Below, one piece after another: positions 14,950 through 22,319 of a stretch of 22,367 nt of DNA (positions within the stretch are counted from its first letter, which is position 1; each line of letters begins with the position of its first letter). The position numbers and the translations under genes were made by a program. The notes under the pieces are model-generated. The model did not search any database. It saw nothing but the letters and a program-made list of their open reading frames with translations, and was not told the origin of the DNA. This DNA is from Paratractidigestivibacter sp963630635 (GTDB lineage: Bacteria; Actinomycetota; Coriobacteriia; Coriobacteriales; Atopobiaceae): contig CAVGOA010000037.1 in NCBI GenBank assembly GCA_963630635.1, positions 1-22,367 on the forward strand, written 5' to 3'.

Positions 14950-16284
14950 CTACTTTGAGCCCCCGGCGAGAAGCGCGTTGAGATAGAAAATCCCGTCCTT
15001 GGCCCCGGTGTGCAGGGTCCCGCCGTAGCGCCCCACGATGCAGTTCATCGACTTCATGCCAAAGCCGTGGTTGGCGCGGTCCTTCTTGATGGTTTGCGGC
15101 ACGCCGTCCTTAAACGTGGGAGGCACTGCATAGTAGTTCTCGATATTGATGGCTACCATCCCGCCGCGCCGCGCGACGCCCAGCGTAATGGTGCGCTGCT
15201 CCTCGTCGCCCACCTTGCGAGTGGCCTCGATGGCGTTGTCCAGCGCGTTTCCAAAGAACGCGTAGATGTCAGAAGGCGTCATGAAGTTGAGCGCCGCGCC
15301 GTCTGCGATGCACGACAGCGTGATGCCCTCGCCCGAGCACGCCAGGCTCTTCTCGGTAAGAATTGTGTCTAGGGCCTCGTTGCCCGTCTCGACCACCGAG
15401 TCATAAACGCGCACTTCGCGGGCTATGTCCTTCAAGGCCTCCTTGTCCACCATGTCGCCCGAGTCGGCAAAGTGGCGAATCTGGTGGCGGATATCGTGGC
15501 ACTTGATGTTGATGGCGTCGATGTTTTCTTTGGACAGGCGGTACTGGCGGTCGCGCTCGGCCAGCAGGCGCTCGGTCTCTTCTTTTTGGTCGTGCATGCT
15601 GCGCGCGTACAGAATTTCGAACTCGGCAAACAGCACAAACGCGCACAGAATCGAGTGCACCATGCGAAGCATCACCAGCGAGGTGAAGGGGATACCCACC
15701 CACACCAGGCTCTTGATCAAGATGTCAAAGTAGATGATCACGATGATGACGATCAAGAACATGGCCAGCATCGATTTGTCCTCGACGTTGGCCAGGCCGT
15801 TCTTGTCGATGGGCTTAACAAACACCAGGTAGCCCACGGCATAGACGATCAGCGGGATGCCCAGGCCCACGATGGTCGAGGCGGGCTCGGCCATGGCGCC
15901 GCTCGAGCGGTGCGTGACCACGATGCTCAAGAGCACCTCAAGCCCGCTGGCCAGGTTCTGCATGGTGTAGCCGGCGCTCGCGCAAAACAGCGCAGGCCAA
16001 ACGCCCACGTCATAGCACCACATGATGAGCAGTACCATGACGGCGAGAAGAACGGTGAACGCCACGCACGATTGCGTGACGTCCAGGCCGGTGATGACGC
16101 CTGCAACAACCGGTGCCGTGCAGCCCGCGACCAGGGCCGCGATTGCGATGACTTGCCGCAGCGCCGTGCCTGGCCGCCGTGGCAGCTTGCTTGCCAGCAT
16201 AAAGACTGGGATGACCAGTGTCACGATGATCTGGAGGGCCCAGCGCGCCCCGATGATCTTCTCGGCAAGTAGGGCCAAGCTCAT
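14950..16284 (-). CDS. GHKL-type sensor histidine kinase, AgrC-like
   Basis: A 444-residue membrane kinase. The N-terminal half (about 1-222) has six or seven hydrophobic segments and no large extracellular domain. A short coiled region (about 228-255) leads to the phosphoacceptor H263 in KCHDIRHQIRH, then an N-box FGNALDNAIEA (344-354) and a glycine box HGFGMKS (406-412). This layout is shared with AgrC/ComD/NatK kinases, which often sense peptides through the membrane domain. The ATG overlaps the regulator's TGA (ATGA, 16281-16284), so the pair is translationally coupled. No signal-peptide precursor or AgrB-like processing gene is visible nearby, so the signal is unknown. Confidence 0.92.
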   Translation of the reverse strand: MSLALLAEKIIGARWALQIIVTLVIPVFMLASKLPRRPGTALRQVIAIAALVAGCTAPVVAGVITGLDVTQSCVAFTVLLAVMVLLIMWCYDVGVWPALFCASAGYTMQNLASGLEVLLSIVVTHRSSGAMAEPASTIVGLGIPLIVYAVGYLVFVKPIDKNGLANVEDKSMLAMFLIVIIVIIYFDILIKSLVWVGIPFTSLVMLRMVHSILCAFVLFAEFEILYARSMHDQKEETERLLAERDRQYRLSKENIDAINIKCHDIRHQIRHFADSGDMVDKEALKDIAREVRVYDSVVETGNEALDTILTEKSLACSGEGITLSCIADGAALNFMTPSDIYAFFGNALDNAIEATRKVGDEEQRTITLGVARRGGMVAINIENYYAVPPTFKDGVPQTIKKDRANHGFGMKSMNCIVGRYGGTLHTGAKDGIFYLNALLAGGSK

Positions 16285-16991
16285 CGATTGCCGCCCAGGT
16301 AGTCGGTAACTTTGTCCACGACCTCGCGCTTGTGGGTGCGCGAGACGCGCAGGAGGCTGCCGTCGCACATCTGGATTTCGGCGCTTCTCACCAGGGAGAT
16401 CTTGTCCATGTTGGCAAGGCAGCTCTTAGAGACGCGCACGATGGGGGCGTCTGACAGCTCTTCTTCGATCTGCACAAGAGAGCCGCGCGCGTCGATGGGG
16501 TCCTCGCCGTCCAGGTGGTAGGTCAGGCGGTGCTTGGTGACCTCGATGTAGACCAGCGAGCGCAGGGGAATCACGCGAATGCCGTCCTCGGTCGAGACGG
16601 TCAGGGTGCGGCCCGCGGCCTGGTTGACGGCGCGAAGCGCACGGTCCAGCGAGAGCTTGAGGTTTCCGTAGGTGACGGGCTTCAAGATGAAGCCGATTGC
16701 ACCAACCTCGTAACCCTTCACAGCATACTTGGCCAAATTGGTTACAAAAATGATGGGAATATCCTGGTCGTAGGTGCGCAGGAGCTGCGCTGCCTCCATG
16801 CCGTTGATCCCGGGCATCTCGATGTCCAAAAGGCACAGGTCGTAGTGGCCTTTATCGGACAGCATCTCCATGGCAGAGGTGTGCCAGGTAATCTTGAACT
16901 CGGCGCCGTGCGCCTGGCCGTAGCGGCGCAAAAGCTCACTTAAGCGCTGCGCCTCGTCGGCTTCGTCCTCGACGAGAAGTGTGCGATACAT
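16281..16991 (-). CDS. LytTR-family response regulator
   Basis: A 236-residue regulator. The receiver domain (1-120) has acidic residues at E8/D9, the phospho-acceptor D56 in LCLLDIEMPG, T84 and K104. The C-terminal LytTR DNA-binding domain (about 130-232) has VYIEVTKHRLTYHL and IVRVSKSCLANM, typical of AgrA/LytR regulators. The start at 16991 is set by the conserved MYRTLLVEDE receiver start and a GGGGGAG site; the frame extends further upstream without support. It heads a two-gene unit with the kinase. LytTR proteins bind paired direct repeats, and a candidate pair lies at 17195-17215 in front of the divergent lipoprotein gene. Confidence 0.93.
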   Translation of the reverse strand: MYRTLLVEDEADEAQRLSELLRRYGQAHGAEFKITWHTSAMEMLSDKGHYDLCLLDIEMPGINGMEAAQLLRTYDQDIPIIFVTNLAKYAVKGYEVGAIGFILKPVTYGNLKLSLDRALRAVNQAAGRTLTVSTEDGIRVIPLRSLVYIEVTKHRLTYHLDGEDPIDARGSLVQIEEELSDAPIVRVSKSCLANMDKISLVRSAEIQMCDGSLLRVSRTHKREVVDKVTDYLGGNR

Positions 16992-17194
16992 GTCTCCCCC
17001 TATGTGCTTGATTGGCTTATCAGTATATATGCGCAACTGCTGTCGCGCCGTTCTCAAAATCGGCGCGACCGGCCGCTCCAACAGCACCGCGTGCCGTTTA
17101 CCGCCAGAATCGACCGCCCACGGCAGCCGCTCGCCGCCGCGACCCGCCCTTCATGCTTTCGGTCCGGGACTTTATGACAAATGTGACAGACAAG

Positions 17195-17215
17195 TTAATT
17201 GGGGCTCTAAATTGG
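17195..17215 (+). promoter_or_regulatory. Candidate LytTR-type direct repeat TTAATTGG / TAAATTGG
   Basis: Two eight-base repeats differ at one position and start 13 bp apart in the same orientation. LytTR regulators bind pairs of short direct repeats about two helical turns apart or less, so these may be targets of the divergently encoded regulator. A third AATTGG lies at 17254-17259. Confidence 0.35.
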
Positions 17216-17245
17216 TAGCCAGTAAGCCATGGCTCGCATTGTCCG

Positions 17246-17313
17246 TGCGGGCCAATTGGGGAGAAGAGAGTCCCGCAAGGGACGCCGAACCACCGTCTAC
17301 CTGCGGCTGGTTC
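17246..17313 (+). other. Structured 5' leader of the lipoprotein gene
   Basis: GTCCC-GCAA-GGGAC (17270-17283) is a hairpin with a GNRA-type tetraloop. Its 5' half can instead pair upstream, TGCGGG (17246-17251) with CCCGCA (17272-17277). A second hairpin (17287-17295 with 17304-17313; GAACCA/TGGTTC plus CCG/CGG) follows, just before the ribosome binding site. Two mutually exclusive folds hint at post-transcriptional control, but I recognise no known riboswitch class. Confidence 0.35.
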
Positions 17314-17336
17314 AAAAAGGGAGAAAGAAGGACACC

Positions 17337-17816
17337 ATGAGGAAACAGCTTGTTGTAGGCGCTGCTATCGCCGTTGCCCTGAGCATGCCTTTGGTCGCTT
17401 GCGGCGGCAGCTCGAGCTCCAGCTCCAGCAACACCTCCTCCAGCACCACCACGACCACCTCGAGCTCCAGCTCCAGTGACTCCAGCTTCGACGCCGTTGA
17501 CGCCTATCAGGGCCAGTGGCGCGGCTCCGTCGAGATGACCGGCCAGACCGTCTACGGCACCGCCGGCGGCTCCGAGCAGATGCTCGACGTCAACCTCGAG
17601 TCCGACGGCTCCTGCACCGTTGTTCCTCTTGAGGCCCACGCCGACCTTCTCAACGACAAGGGCACCTGGGAGGGCACCGAGTCCACCATCACCCTGCACC
17701 TGGACAAGGCTGGTGACATCGAGCTGACCGTCAAGGACAAGAACACCGCCTCGGCCGACGCCAAGCTGTTCGACATTGCCGACTTCGAAACCATCGACTT
17801 CGACTTCTACGGCTAA
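17337..17816 (+). CDS. Small secreted lipoprotein of unknown function
   Basis: A 159-residue protein with a lipoprotein signal: MRKQ, a hydrophobic stretch and the lipobox LVAC with C22. A Ser/Thr-only linker (about 25-52) is followed by a single compact domain of about 105 residues, rich in beta-prone Thr/Val/Asp segments (VYGTAGG, SCTVVPLEAH, STITLHLD, DIELTVKD). I do not recognise the family. The start at 17337 is chosen for AAGGA four bases upstream and the proper signal peptide; the open frame extends upstream without support. It lies between a two-component operon and the GH3 gene, ends in a strong terminator, and may be a target of that regulator. Confidence 0.85.
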   Translation: MRKQLVVGAAIAVALSMPLVACGGSSSSSSSNTSSSTTTTTSSSSSSDSSFDAVDAYQGQWRGSVEMTGQTVYGTAGGSEQMLDVNLESDGSCTVVPLEAHADLLNDKGTWEGTESTITLHLDKAGDIELTVKDKNTASADAKLFDIADFETIDFDFYG

Positions 17817-17847
17817 GCCATCCGCTGCGCAAAGCAGAGTTTTGTTT

Positions 17848-17901
17848 GAGTGGGGAAGCGCGACCGCAGACGCGCGTCGCGGCTTCTCGGGAAGAGCACT
17901 C
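17848..17901 (+). other. Structured RNA between lipoprotein and GH3 genes
   Basis: GAGTG (17848-17852) can pair with CACTC (17897-17901). It encloses a ten-pair stem with one bulged G: GAAGCGCGAC (17855-17864) with GTCGC-G-GCTTC (17876-17886). CTCT-AGCA-AGAG (17899-17910) competes with the closing pairs. With the terminator that follows, this resembles either an attenuator leader for the GH3 gene or the 3' end of the lipoprotein mRNA. No known class recognised. Confidence 0.35.
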
Positions 17902-17926
17902 TAGCAAGAGGGCTTAGGTCTAAAGA

Positions 17927-17969
17927 CCGGTCCGCCGCCCACCTCCTGCGGCGGCGGACCGGCTTTTTT
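17927..17969 (+). terminator. Intrinsic terminator upstream of the GH3 gene
   Basis: A perfect 13-bp stem (17927-17939 with 17950-17962, CCGGTCCGCCGCC and complement), a ten-base loop, then C and six T. It ends 29 bases before the GH3 start codon. It therefore either terminates the lipoprotein gene and leaves the GH3 gene needing its own promoter inside the preceding gap, or acts as a leader attenuator for the GH3 gene. Confidence 0.92.
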
Positions 17970-17998
17970 ATCAAAAGATCGCGTGAAAGGATCAAGAC

Positions 17999-20953
17999 AT
18001 GGCTGAGAAGAAGCCTAAGAAGCCCATCACTCGCCGTAAGTTCGTAGCCAACACCGCCGTCTCGGCCGGCCTTTTGGGCGTCACCGTTGCTGCCAACGTG
18101 GGCACCAACATGTTCCGCTCGCTTCTTGACCACTACCTGGGCGGCCGTCCGTCGACCGTCGAGCACGTGGCCGGCTCCGAGAACTGGGACACCAACTACT
18201 ACGACGCCCAGTACCGCGGGCGCGCCAAGGCCACCGAAGAGGCCAACAAGATCGTGACCGAGATCTTGGGCGAGGGCGCCGTCCTTCTCAAGAACGACGG
18301 CACGCTGCCGCTGGCCGCGGGCGCCGAGATCAGCCTCTTGGGCCGCTACGCCGCAGACCCCATCTACGGCGGCGCCGGCTCGGGCACCGTTGACGCCAGC
18401 TCCTGCGTGAACCTGCACGACGGCATTGCCGCCTCGGGCCTCAACATCAACGAGACCGCCTACCAGTTCATCGCCGGCGCCTACAGCAACTACCCCAAGG
18501 CCGAGATCACGATGGACAACCCCTCCACCGCGAGCTACTACATCGGCGAGATCCCCTGGAGCGCCTATTCGTCCGACGCGCAGGCCTCCATCTCGGGCAC
18601 CACGGCCGTTGTGGTCATTGGCCGCGGCGGCGGCGAGGGCGGCGACCTTTCGCGCGATCTTCTCGGCGACCTGAACTCTGGCGTTTCTCAGAAGTTCACC
18701 GCTAACGACGAGACGGCCAACTACGTCGAGGGCCAGCACGAGCTTGAGCTTACCGTTGAGGAGAAGAGCGTGCTTGCGGCCGCCAAGGCCAACTGCAGCA
18801 AGGTGGTTGTCCTGGTCAACGCCTCGACCCCGCTTGAGATGGGCCCCTTGATGAGCGGCGAGTACGCGGCCGACGCTATTTTGTGCGTGGGCTCCTTGGG
18901 CGCCACCGGCGCCACCGCCGTGGGCCAGCTCTTGACCGGCGAGATCAACCCCTCTGGTCGCACGACCGACATCTGGCCCGCCGACTTCACCGCCGACCCA
19001 ACCTTTGGCAACTTTGGCGGCAAGAACTACACCGACGTCTCGGACTACTACACCAGCAACTCCACCGGCACCTCCTCTGACGGCACCGCCTACTTTGTCG
19101 AGTACAAAGAGGGCATCTACATGGGCTACCGCTACTACGAGACCGCGGCGGTCGAGGCGGCCAACGGCAACTACGCCGGCTTTAACTACGACGAGGCCGT
19201 CGTCTTCCCGTTTGGCTACGGCCTGTCCTACACCACCTTTAGCCAGACGCTGGACGTCGCGGGCGTGGCTGACGACAAGGTGACCGCCACCGTGACCGTC
19301 ACCAACACCGGCGACGTGGCCGGCAAGGACGTTGTCGAGATCTACTACACCGCCCCCTACACCAAGGGTAAGACCGAGAAGTCCGCGGTTGTCCTGGGCG
19401 CCTTTGCCAAGACCGACCTGTTGGAGCCCGGCAAGTCCCAGACGCTTGAGCTGGAGTTCCCTGTGCGCCAGATGGCCTCTTGGAGCTCCGAGAAGGCTGC
19501 CTACGTGCTGGACGAGGGCGAGTACGTGATCAGCCTGCGCACCGACTCCCACACCGTGGTGGACTCGATGAGCGCCACCGTCTCGGCCAAGACCTACGAT
19601 ACCGACGACGTCACCGGCACCAAGCTCGAGAACCAGTTTGCCGACCTCACCGAGTACATGGAGAAGAACTGCGAGCTCTTCTCGCGTGCTGACTTCAAGG
19701 GCACCTTCCCCGAGGCCGCCAAGGACAAGGAGGCGTCCTCTTGCGGCATCGAGTTTGTCGAGTACAACTGGCAAGATCACGAGGATCCGTCTGCCTCTAT
19801 GCCCACCACCGGCGCCAGCAACGGCCTGCAGCTCATTGATATGCGCGGCCTGGACTTCGACGACGAGAAGTGGGACACCCTGCTTGACCAGATCTCGGTC
19901 GAAGAGATGACTAACATGCTCAACGACGCGGCTTACAACACCGCCGCCATCGAGTCCATCAGCAAGCCCGAGACCAAGGAGCCCGACGGACCCGCCGGCT
20001 TCACCTCGCTTACCGGCCCCACCGGCAACTGCGCGTACTGCTCTGAGTTCATCATGGCCCAGACCTGGAACACCGAGCTTATGGAGCGCATGGGCCAGAT
20101 GGTTGGCCAGGAGGCCCTGGCTTCTGGCTACAACGGCTGGTACGCGCCGGCGTTCAACACGCACCGCAGCCCATTTGCCGGCCGCAACTTCGAGTACTAC
20201 TCCGAGGACCCCGTGCTTGGCGGCAAGATTGGCGCCGCCGTGGTTTCTGGCGCCGCCTCCAACGGCTGCTACGCCATGATCAAGCACTTTGCCTTGAACG
20301 ACCAGGAGTCCTACCGCGTCCAGCACGTAGCCACCTGGGCCACCGAGCAGACGGCGCGCGAGATCTACCTGCGCCAGTTCGAGTTCCCGGTGAAGGAAGC
20401 CTCTTGCGAGATGAAGTACATCTCGGACGATAAGGGCACCGTCACGACCAAGAAGATGCGCGCCTGCACCGGCGTCATGAGTTCCTTTAACTACGTGGGC
20501 ACCGAGTGGTCGGGCGGCCGCAAGAGCCTGTGCACCAACGTCCTGCGCGGCGAGTGGGGCTTCGAGGGTTGCGTCATCACCGACTTCAACCTCTATGGCT
20601 ACATGGACAAGAACGCGGCGCTGGCCGGCGGTACCGACCTTGAGCTTACCTACAAGGCCATGACCGGCGACTTCAAGGGCACCAACTCGGCGACCGTCGT
20701 TTCTCAGCTGCGTGAGTCTACCCACCGCGTGCTCTACACCGTGGTCAACTCCAACGCGATGCAGGGCATGGCGCCGGGCTCCAAGGTGACCTACGGCACC
20801 GCTCCCTGGCAGATGGGCGTCTGGGGCGGAAGCGCCGCGCTTGTCGCGTTGGCCGGCTTCTTTGGCTGGCGCGCGTACAGCGCCCGCCGCGCGTTCAACG
20901 AGCAGAAGGCCGACGAGGCCGAGGCCCCCGCAGACGAGGCTGCTGCCAAGTAA
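17999..20953 (+). CDS. Membrane-anchored GH3 glycoside hydrolase with permuted domain order
   Basis: A 984-residue exo-acting glycosidase of the beta-glucosidase type. Residues 1-45 form a Tat-like signal or anchor (TRRKFVANTA plus a hydrophobic stretch). The GH3 C-terminal-type domain comes first (about 85-405: AVLLKNDGTLPL, VVIGRGGGEGGD, GEINPSGRTTD, FPFGYGLSY). A fibronectin-III-like domain follows (about 410-530), then the catalytic (alpha/beta) barrel domain (about 625-925). There, DGPAG, NFEYYSEDP, KHF (762-764) and the nucleophile D862 in VITDFNLYG are visible. A C-terminal helix (about 941-960) with a positively charged flank is a membrane anchor, ending in an acidic Ala/Glu tail. AAAGGA precedes the ATG. 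It probably trims glycosides at the cell surface; the exact sugar is unknown. Confidence 0.93.
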   Translation: MAEKKPKKPITRRKFVANTAVSAGLLGVTVAANVGTNMFRSLLDHYLGGRPSTVEHVAGSENWDTNYYDAQYRGRAKATEEANKIVTEILGEGAVLLKNDGTLPLAAGAEISLLGRYAADPIYGGAGSGTVDASSCVNLHDGIAASGLNINETAYQFIAGAYSNYPKAEITMDNPSTASYYIGEIPWSAYSSDAQASISGTTAVVVIGRGGGEGGDLSRDLLGDLNSGVSQKFTANDETANYVEGQHELELTVEEKSVLAAAKANCSKVVVLVNASTPLEMGPLMSGEYAADAILCVGSLGATGATAVGQLLTGEINPSGRTTDIWPADFTADPTFGNFGGKNYTDVSDYYTSNSTGTSSDGTAYFVEYKEGIYMGYRYYETAAVEAANGNYAGFNYDEAVVFPFGYGLSYTTFSQTLDVAGVADDKVTATVTVTNTGDVAGKDVVEIYYTAPYTKGKTEKSAVVLGAFAKTDLLEPGKSQTLELEFPVRQMASWSSEKAAYVLDEGEYVISLRTDSHTVVDSMSATVSAKTYDTDDVTGTKLENQFADLTEYMEKNCELFSRADFKGTFPEAAKDKEASSCGIEFVEYNWQDHEDPSASMPTTGASNGLQLIDMRGLDFDDEKWDTLLDQISVEEMTNMLNDAAYNTAAIESISKPETKEPDGPAGFTSLTGPTGNCAYCSEFIMAQTWNTELMERMGQMVGQEALASGYNGWYAPAFNTHRSPFAGRNFEYYSEDPVLGGKIGAAVVSGAASNGCYAMIKHFALNDQESYRVQHVATWATEQTAREIYLRQFEFPVKEASCEMKYISDDKGTVTTKKMRACTGVMSSFNYVGTEWSGGRKSLCTNVLRGEWGFEGCVITDFNLYGYMDKNAALAGGTDLELTYKAMTGDFKGTNSATVVSQLRESTHRVLYTVVNSNAMQGMAPGSKVTYGTAPWQMGVWGGSAALVALAGFFGWRAYSARRAFNEQKADEAEAPADEAAAK

Positions 20954-21007
20954 GTGTGTCTATTGGTAGGCCGGCCACCGGCTGACCTGCCTTGACTTTC
21001 TCCCCAA

Positions 21008-21048
21008 GAACGGGCGACAGGCCACAACCTGCCGCCCGTTCGCCTTTT
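21008..21048 (+). terminator. Intrinsic terminator after the GH3 gene
   Basis: GAACGGGCG pairs with CGCCCGTTC, and after an A/C mismatch CAGG pairs with CCTG around a six-base loop. Four T follow. It lies 55 bases after the GH3 stop codon. The remainder of the gap to 21183 holds a TAATAT (21121-21126), a possible -10 for the next gene, without a good -35. Confidence 0.82.
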
Positions 21049-21183
21049 GTGGGGGCTGGGCCGTTCAGGCCTTGATTGGTGCGGCTTGCCGACGGATGCC
21101 AATACAGATAGGCAGAACGTTAATATTGCAGAGAGAGACTGCTTTTCTGGAGTCACCAATCCAACGACTCTTTAGGGGTAGCT

Positions 21184-21810
21184 ATGGATCTTTGCTTCAA
21201 CGAATCGCTTGCTGATTTGGCTAAGTTGGGTGCCATTGGCGGGGGCATGGTGGATATGAAGGTGTTCCCGGATGTTCTGAGTGTTGGAAGCATTGCGGAC
21301 ATGAATCCGGAAGCCAGGGTTAGGGAGCTCGCACGATTTGGTATAAATCCTTCAACTGAATTCGTCGGTCAGTGCCATGTAACCGACGTCGCGGCTCAAG
21401 CTGAGCAGGTTAGGATTTGGGTCGAGTGCCCTTACCAGCTGCTCCCAGAGGTTCTGTATATTGTGGGCCTGACGCGTGACGATGCAAAGGTGACGGCCTG
21501 CGAATGCTCTTTTGAGGGCAAGAAGGTATCTGAATTCCCCATAGACCGTGAAGCGTGCATCGAAAGGTGGCGCGAGTTTGTGGCGCGCAACACTCCGTTG
21601 CGGGTTGTCGAAAACGCGCAGCTGATATGTGTTGACGACGATTACTTTGACCAGGCATTGCTAGATGCTTGGGAAGCTTCAACGGATGGGTCAAGAAGAC
21701 AGGCTGTTGGTAAGGCTTTCTATTCCTACGTTGCTGCATCAGGCGTGAGTTTCCCGGATGACTTTCTGTCCCACAGGCTGGAGAAGCTCCTCGCGGGCAT
21801 GTCCGCTTAG
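21184..21810 (+). CDS. DUF1835/DUF3658-type protein of unknown function
   Basis: A 208-residue soluble protein. The N-terminus (MDLCFNESLADLAKLG, then VFPDVLSVGSI at about 27-37) resembles DUF1835. The C-terminal third (RNTPLRVVENAQLICVDDD followed by YFDQALLDAW) resembles DUF3658, the usual partner domain. The middle (RIWVECPYQLLPEVLYI) fits the same architecture. No catalytic motif or known function can be stated. The codon use is visibly less GC-biased than in the neighbours, which may mean more recent acquisition. GGGG precedes the ATG at an acceptable distance. It stands alone between a terminator and palindromic copy 3. The family call rests on remembered motifs only. Confidence 0.75.
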   Translation: MDLCFNESLADLAKLGAIGGGMVDMKVFPDVLSVGSIADMNPEARVRELARFGINPSTEFVGQCHVTDVAAQAEQVRIWVECPYQLLPEVLYIVGLTRDDAKVTACECSFEGKKVSEFPIDREACIERWREFVARNTPLRVVENAQLICVDDDYFDQALLDAWEASTDGSRRQAVGKAFYSYVAASGVSFPDDFLSHRLEKLLAGMSA

Positions 21811-21830
21811 GCCTCGCATTTCATTTTTTG

Positions 21831-21954
21831 CGAAAGACGGGCGCACTGGCGGGGTTTGGTGAGGGGCTTGCGTTTTTGGACGACTCCCAACTGGGGTTTT
21901 GTCGTCCAAAGGGGCAGTCACCCGCGCGATCACGCGGAGTGCGCCCGTCTTTCG
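21831..21954 (+). repeat. Palindromic element, copy 3 (124 bp, diverged interior)
   Basis: The outer arms CGAAAGACGGGCGCACT and AGTGCGCCCGTCTTTCG are perfect over 17 bp and are those of copies 1 and 2. The interior differs in sequence but keeps the fold: GGTGA pairs with TCACC, and TTGGACGAC pairs perfectly with GTCGTCCAA around the conserved CCCAACTGGGG core. Six T precede it. It lies between the DUF1835-type gene and a small membrane-protein gene, both on the plus strand. Confidence 0.85.
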
Positions 21955-22001
21955 TTGATTTTGGTAGCCTAGGTTTAGTCCGGGCGAGCGGAGGAGCGGC
22001 T

Positions 22002-22292
22002 GTGGGTACCAAACGAGTTAAGCTGGTTGTGGTCGTTGGCGTAATTCTTTTAGGTGTTCTAGCTGGGGGTTATTTCGCGTGGCGCTCGTTTAATAATTCA
22101 ATAGTTGATGCCAAGAAATCGTCGTCCGGGAATATGGGTTACACGAGCTTTGGCGGAACGGTGGCCGACATTGACCGCGACGTGAATACGGTGACCATTG
22201 CGCTTAAATGGGAAGCTCATTCCAATCAAGAATGCAACAAGACGCTCACCTGCGGTAGTGTCGGGAAAGTTGGTGTAAGCACCGTTCCGTAA
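22002..22292 (+). CDS. Small single-pass membrane protein, unknown function
   Basis: A 96-residue protein starting at GTG behind GGAGGAG. Residues about 6-27 form one hydrophobic helix preceded by lysines and arginine (TKRVKLVVVVGVILLG), followed by WRSFNN, so the small C-terminal part (about 70 residues) is probably outside the cell. That part contains two cysteines (ECNKTLTC), which could form a disulfide. The same frame is open upstream through palindromic copy 3, but that extension has no start signal. I do not recognise a family. Codon use is less GC-biased than in the central genes. Confidence 0.65.
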   Translation: MGTKRVKLVVVVGVILLGVLAGGYFAWRSFNNSIVDAKKSSSGNMGYTSFGGTVADIDRDVNTVTIALKWEAHSNQECNKTLTCGSVGKVGVSTVP

Positions 22293-22300
22293 AGCGGCGC

Positions 22301-22319
22301 GGGCCCCGTCCAGGGGCCT
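22301..22319 (+). other. Short hairpin after the last gene
   Basis: GGCCCC and GGGGCC form a six-bp stem with a five-base loop nine bases after the stop codon. No T run follows, so it is at best a weak terminator. The remaining bases to the window end show nothing recognisable. Confidence 0.35.

Larger units (their letters stand above)
16992..17336. promoter_or_regulatory. Divergent intergenic region between regulator and lipoprotein genes
   Basis: 345 bp without a credible gene. On the minus side an AT-rich stretch with TATACT (17022-17027) is the likely -10 region for the kinase/regulator operon, without a good -35. A nine-bp inverted repeat (17042-17050 with 17061-17069, GTCGCGCCG/CGGCGCGAC) lies just upstream of it. 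On the plus side are direct repeats TTAATTGG (17195) and TAAATTGG (17208). They are followed by a leader with several possible hairpins before the lipoprotein gene. Confidence 0.55.

Noticed and set aside
16285..16368. Longer start for the histidine kinase
   Set aside because: The extra 28 residues are Arg/Pro/Gln-rich and overlap the regulator's LytTR domain. The ATG overlapping the regulator's stop gives a standard coupled start before the first membrane helix.
17219..17336. Possible cobalamin riboswitch (CCCGCAA and a later ACCTGC resemble parts of that class)
   Set aside because: The invariant B12-box region and the overall core are missing, and the downstream gene is a generic lipoprotein, so the resemblance is probably chance.
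17813..20725. A 970-codon open frame on the minus strand opposite the GH3 gene
   Set aside because: It is an artefact of strong GC third-position bias. The translation is low-complexity Val/Gly/Ala/His-rich with no motifs, while the plus strand encodes an intact GH3 enzyme with signal, catalytic residues and a ribosome binding site.
21828..22001. Upstream extension of the small membrane protein through palindromic copy 3
   Set aside because: It is the repeat element read as protein. A GTG at 22002 with GGAGGAG upstream and a membrane helix right after is the better start.
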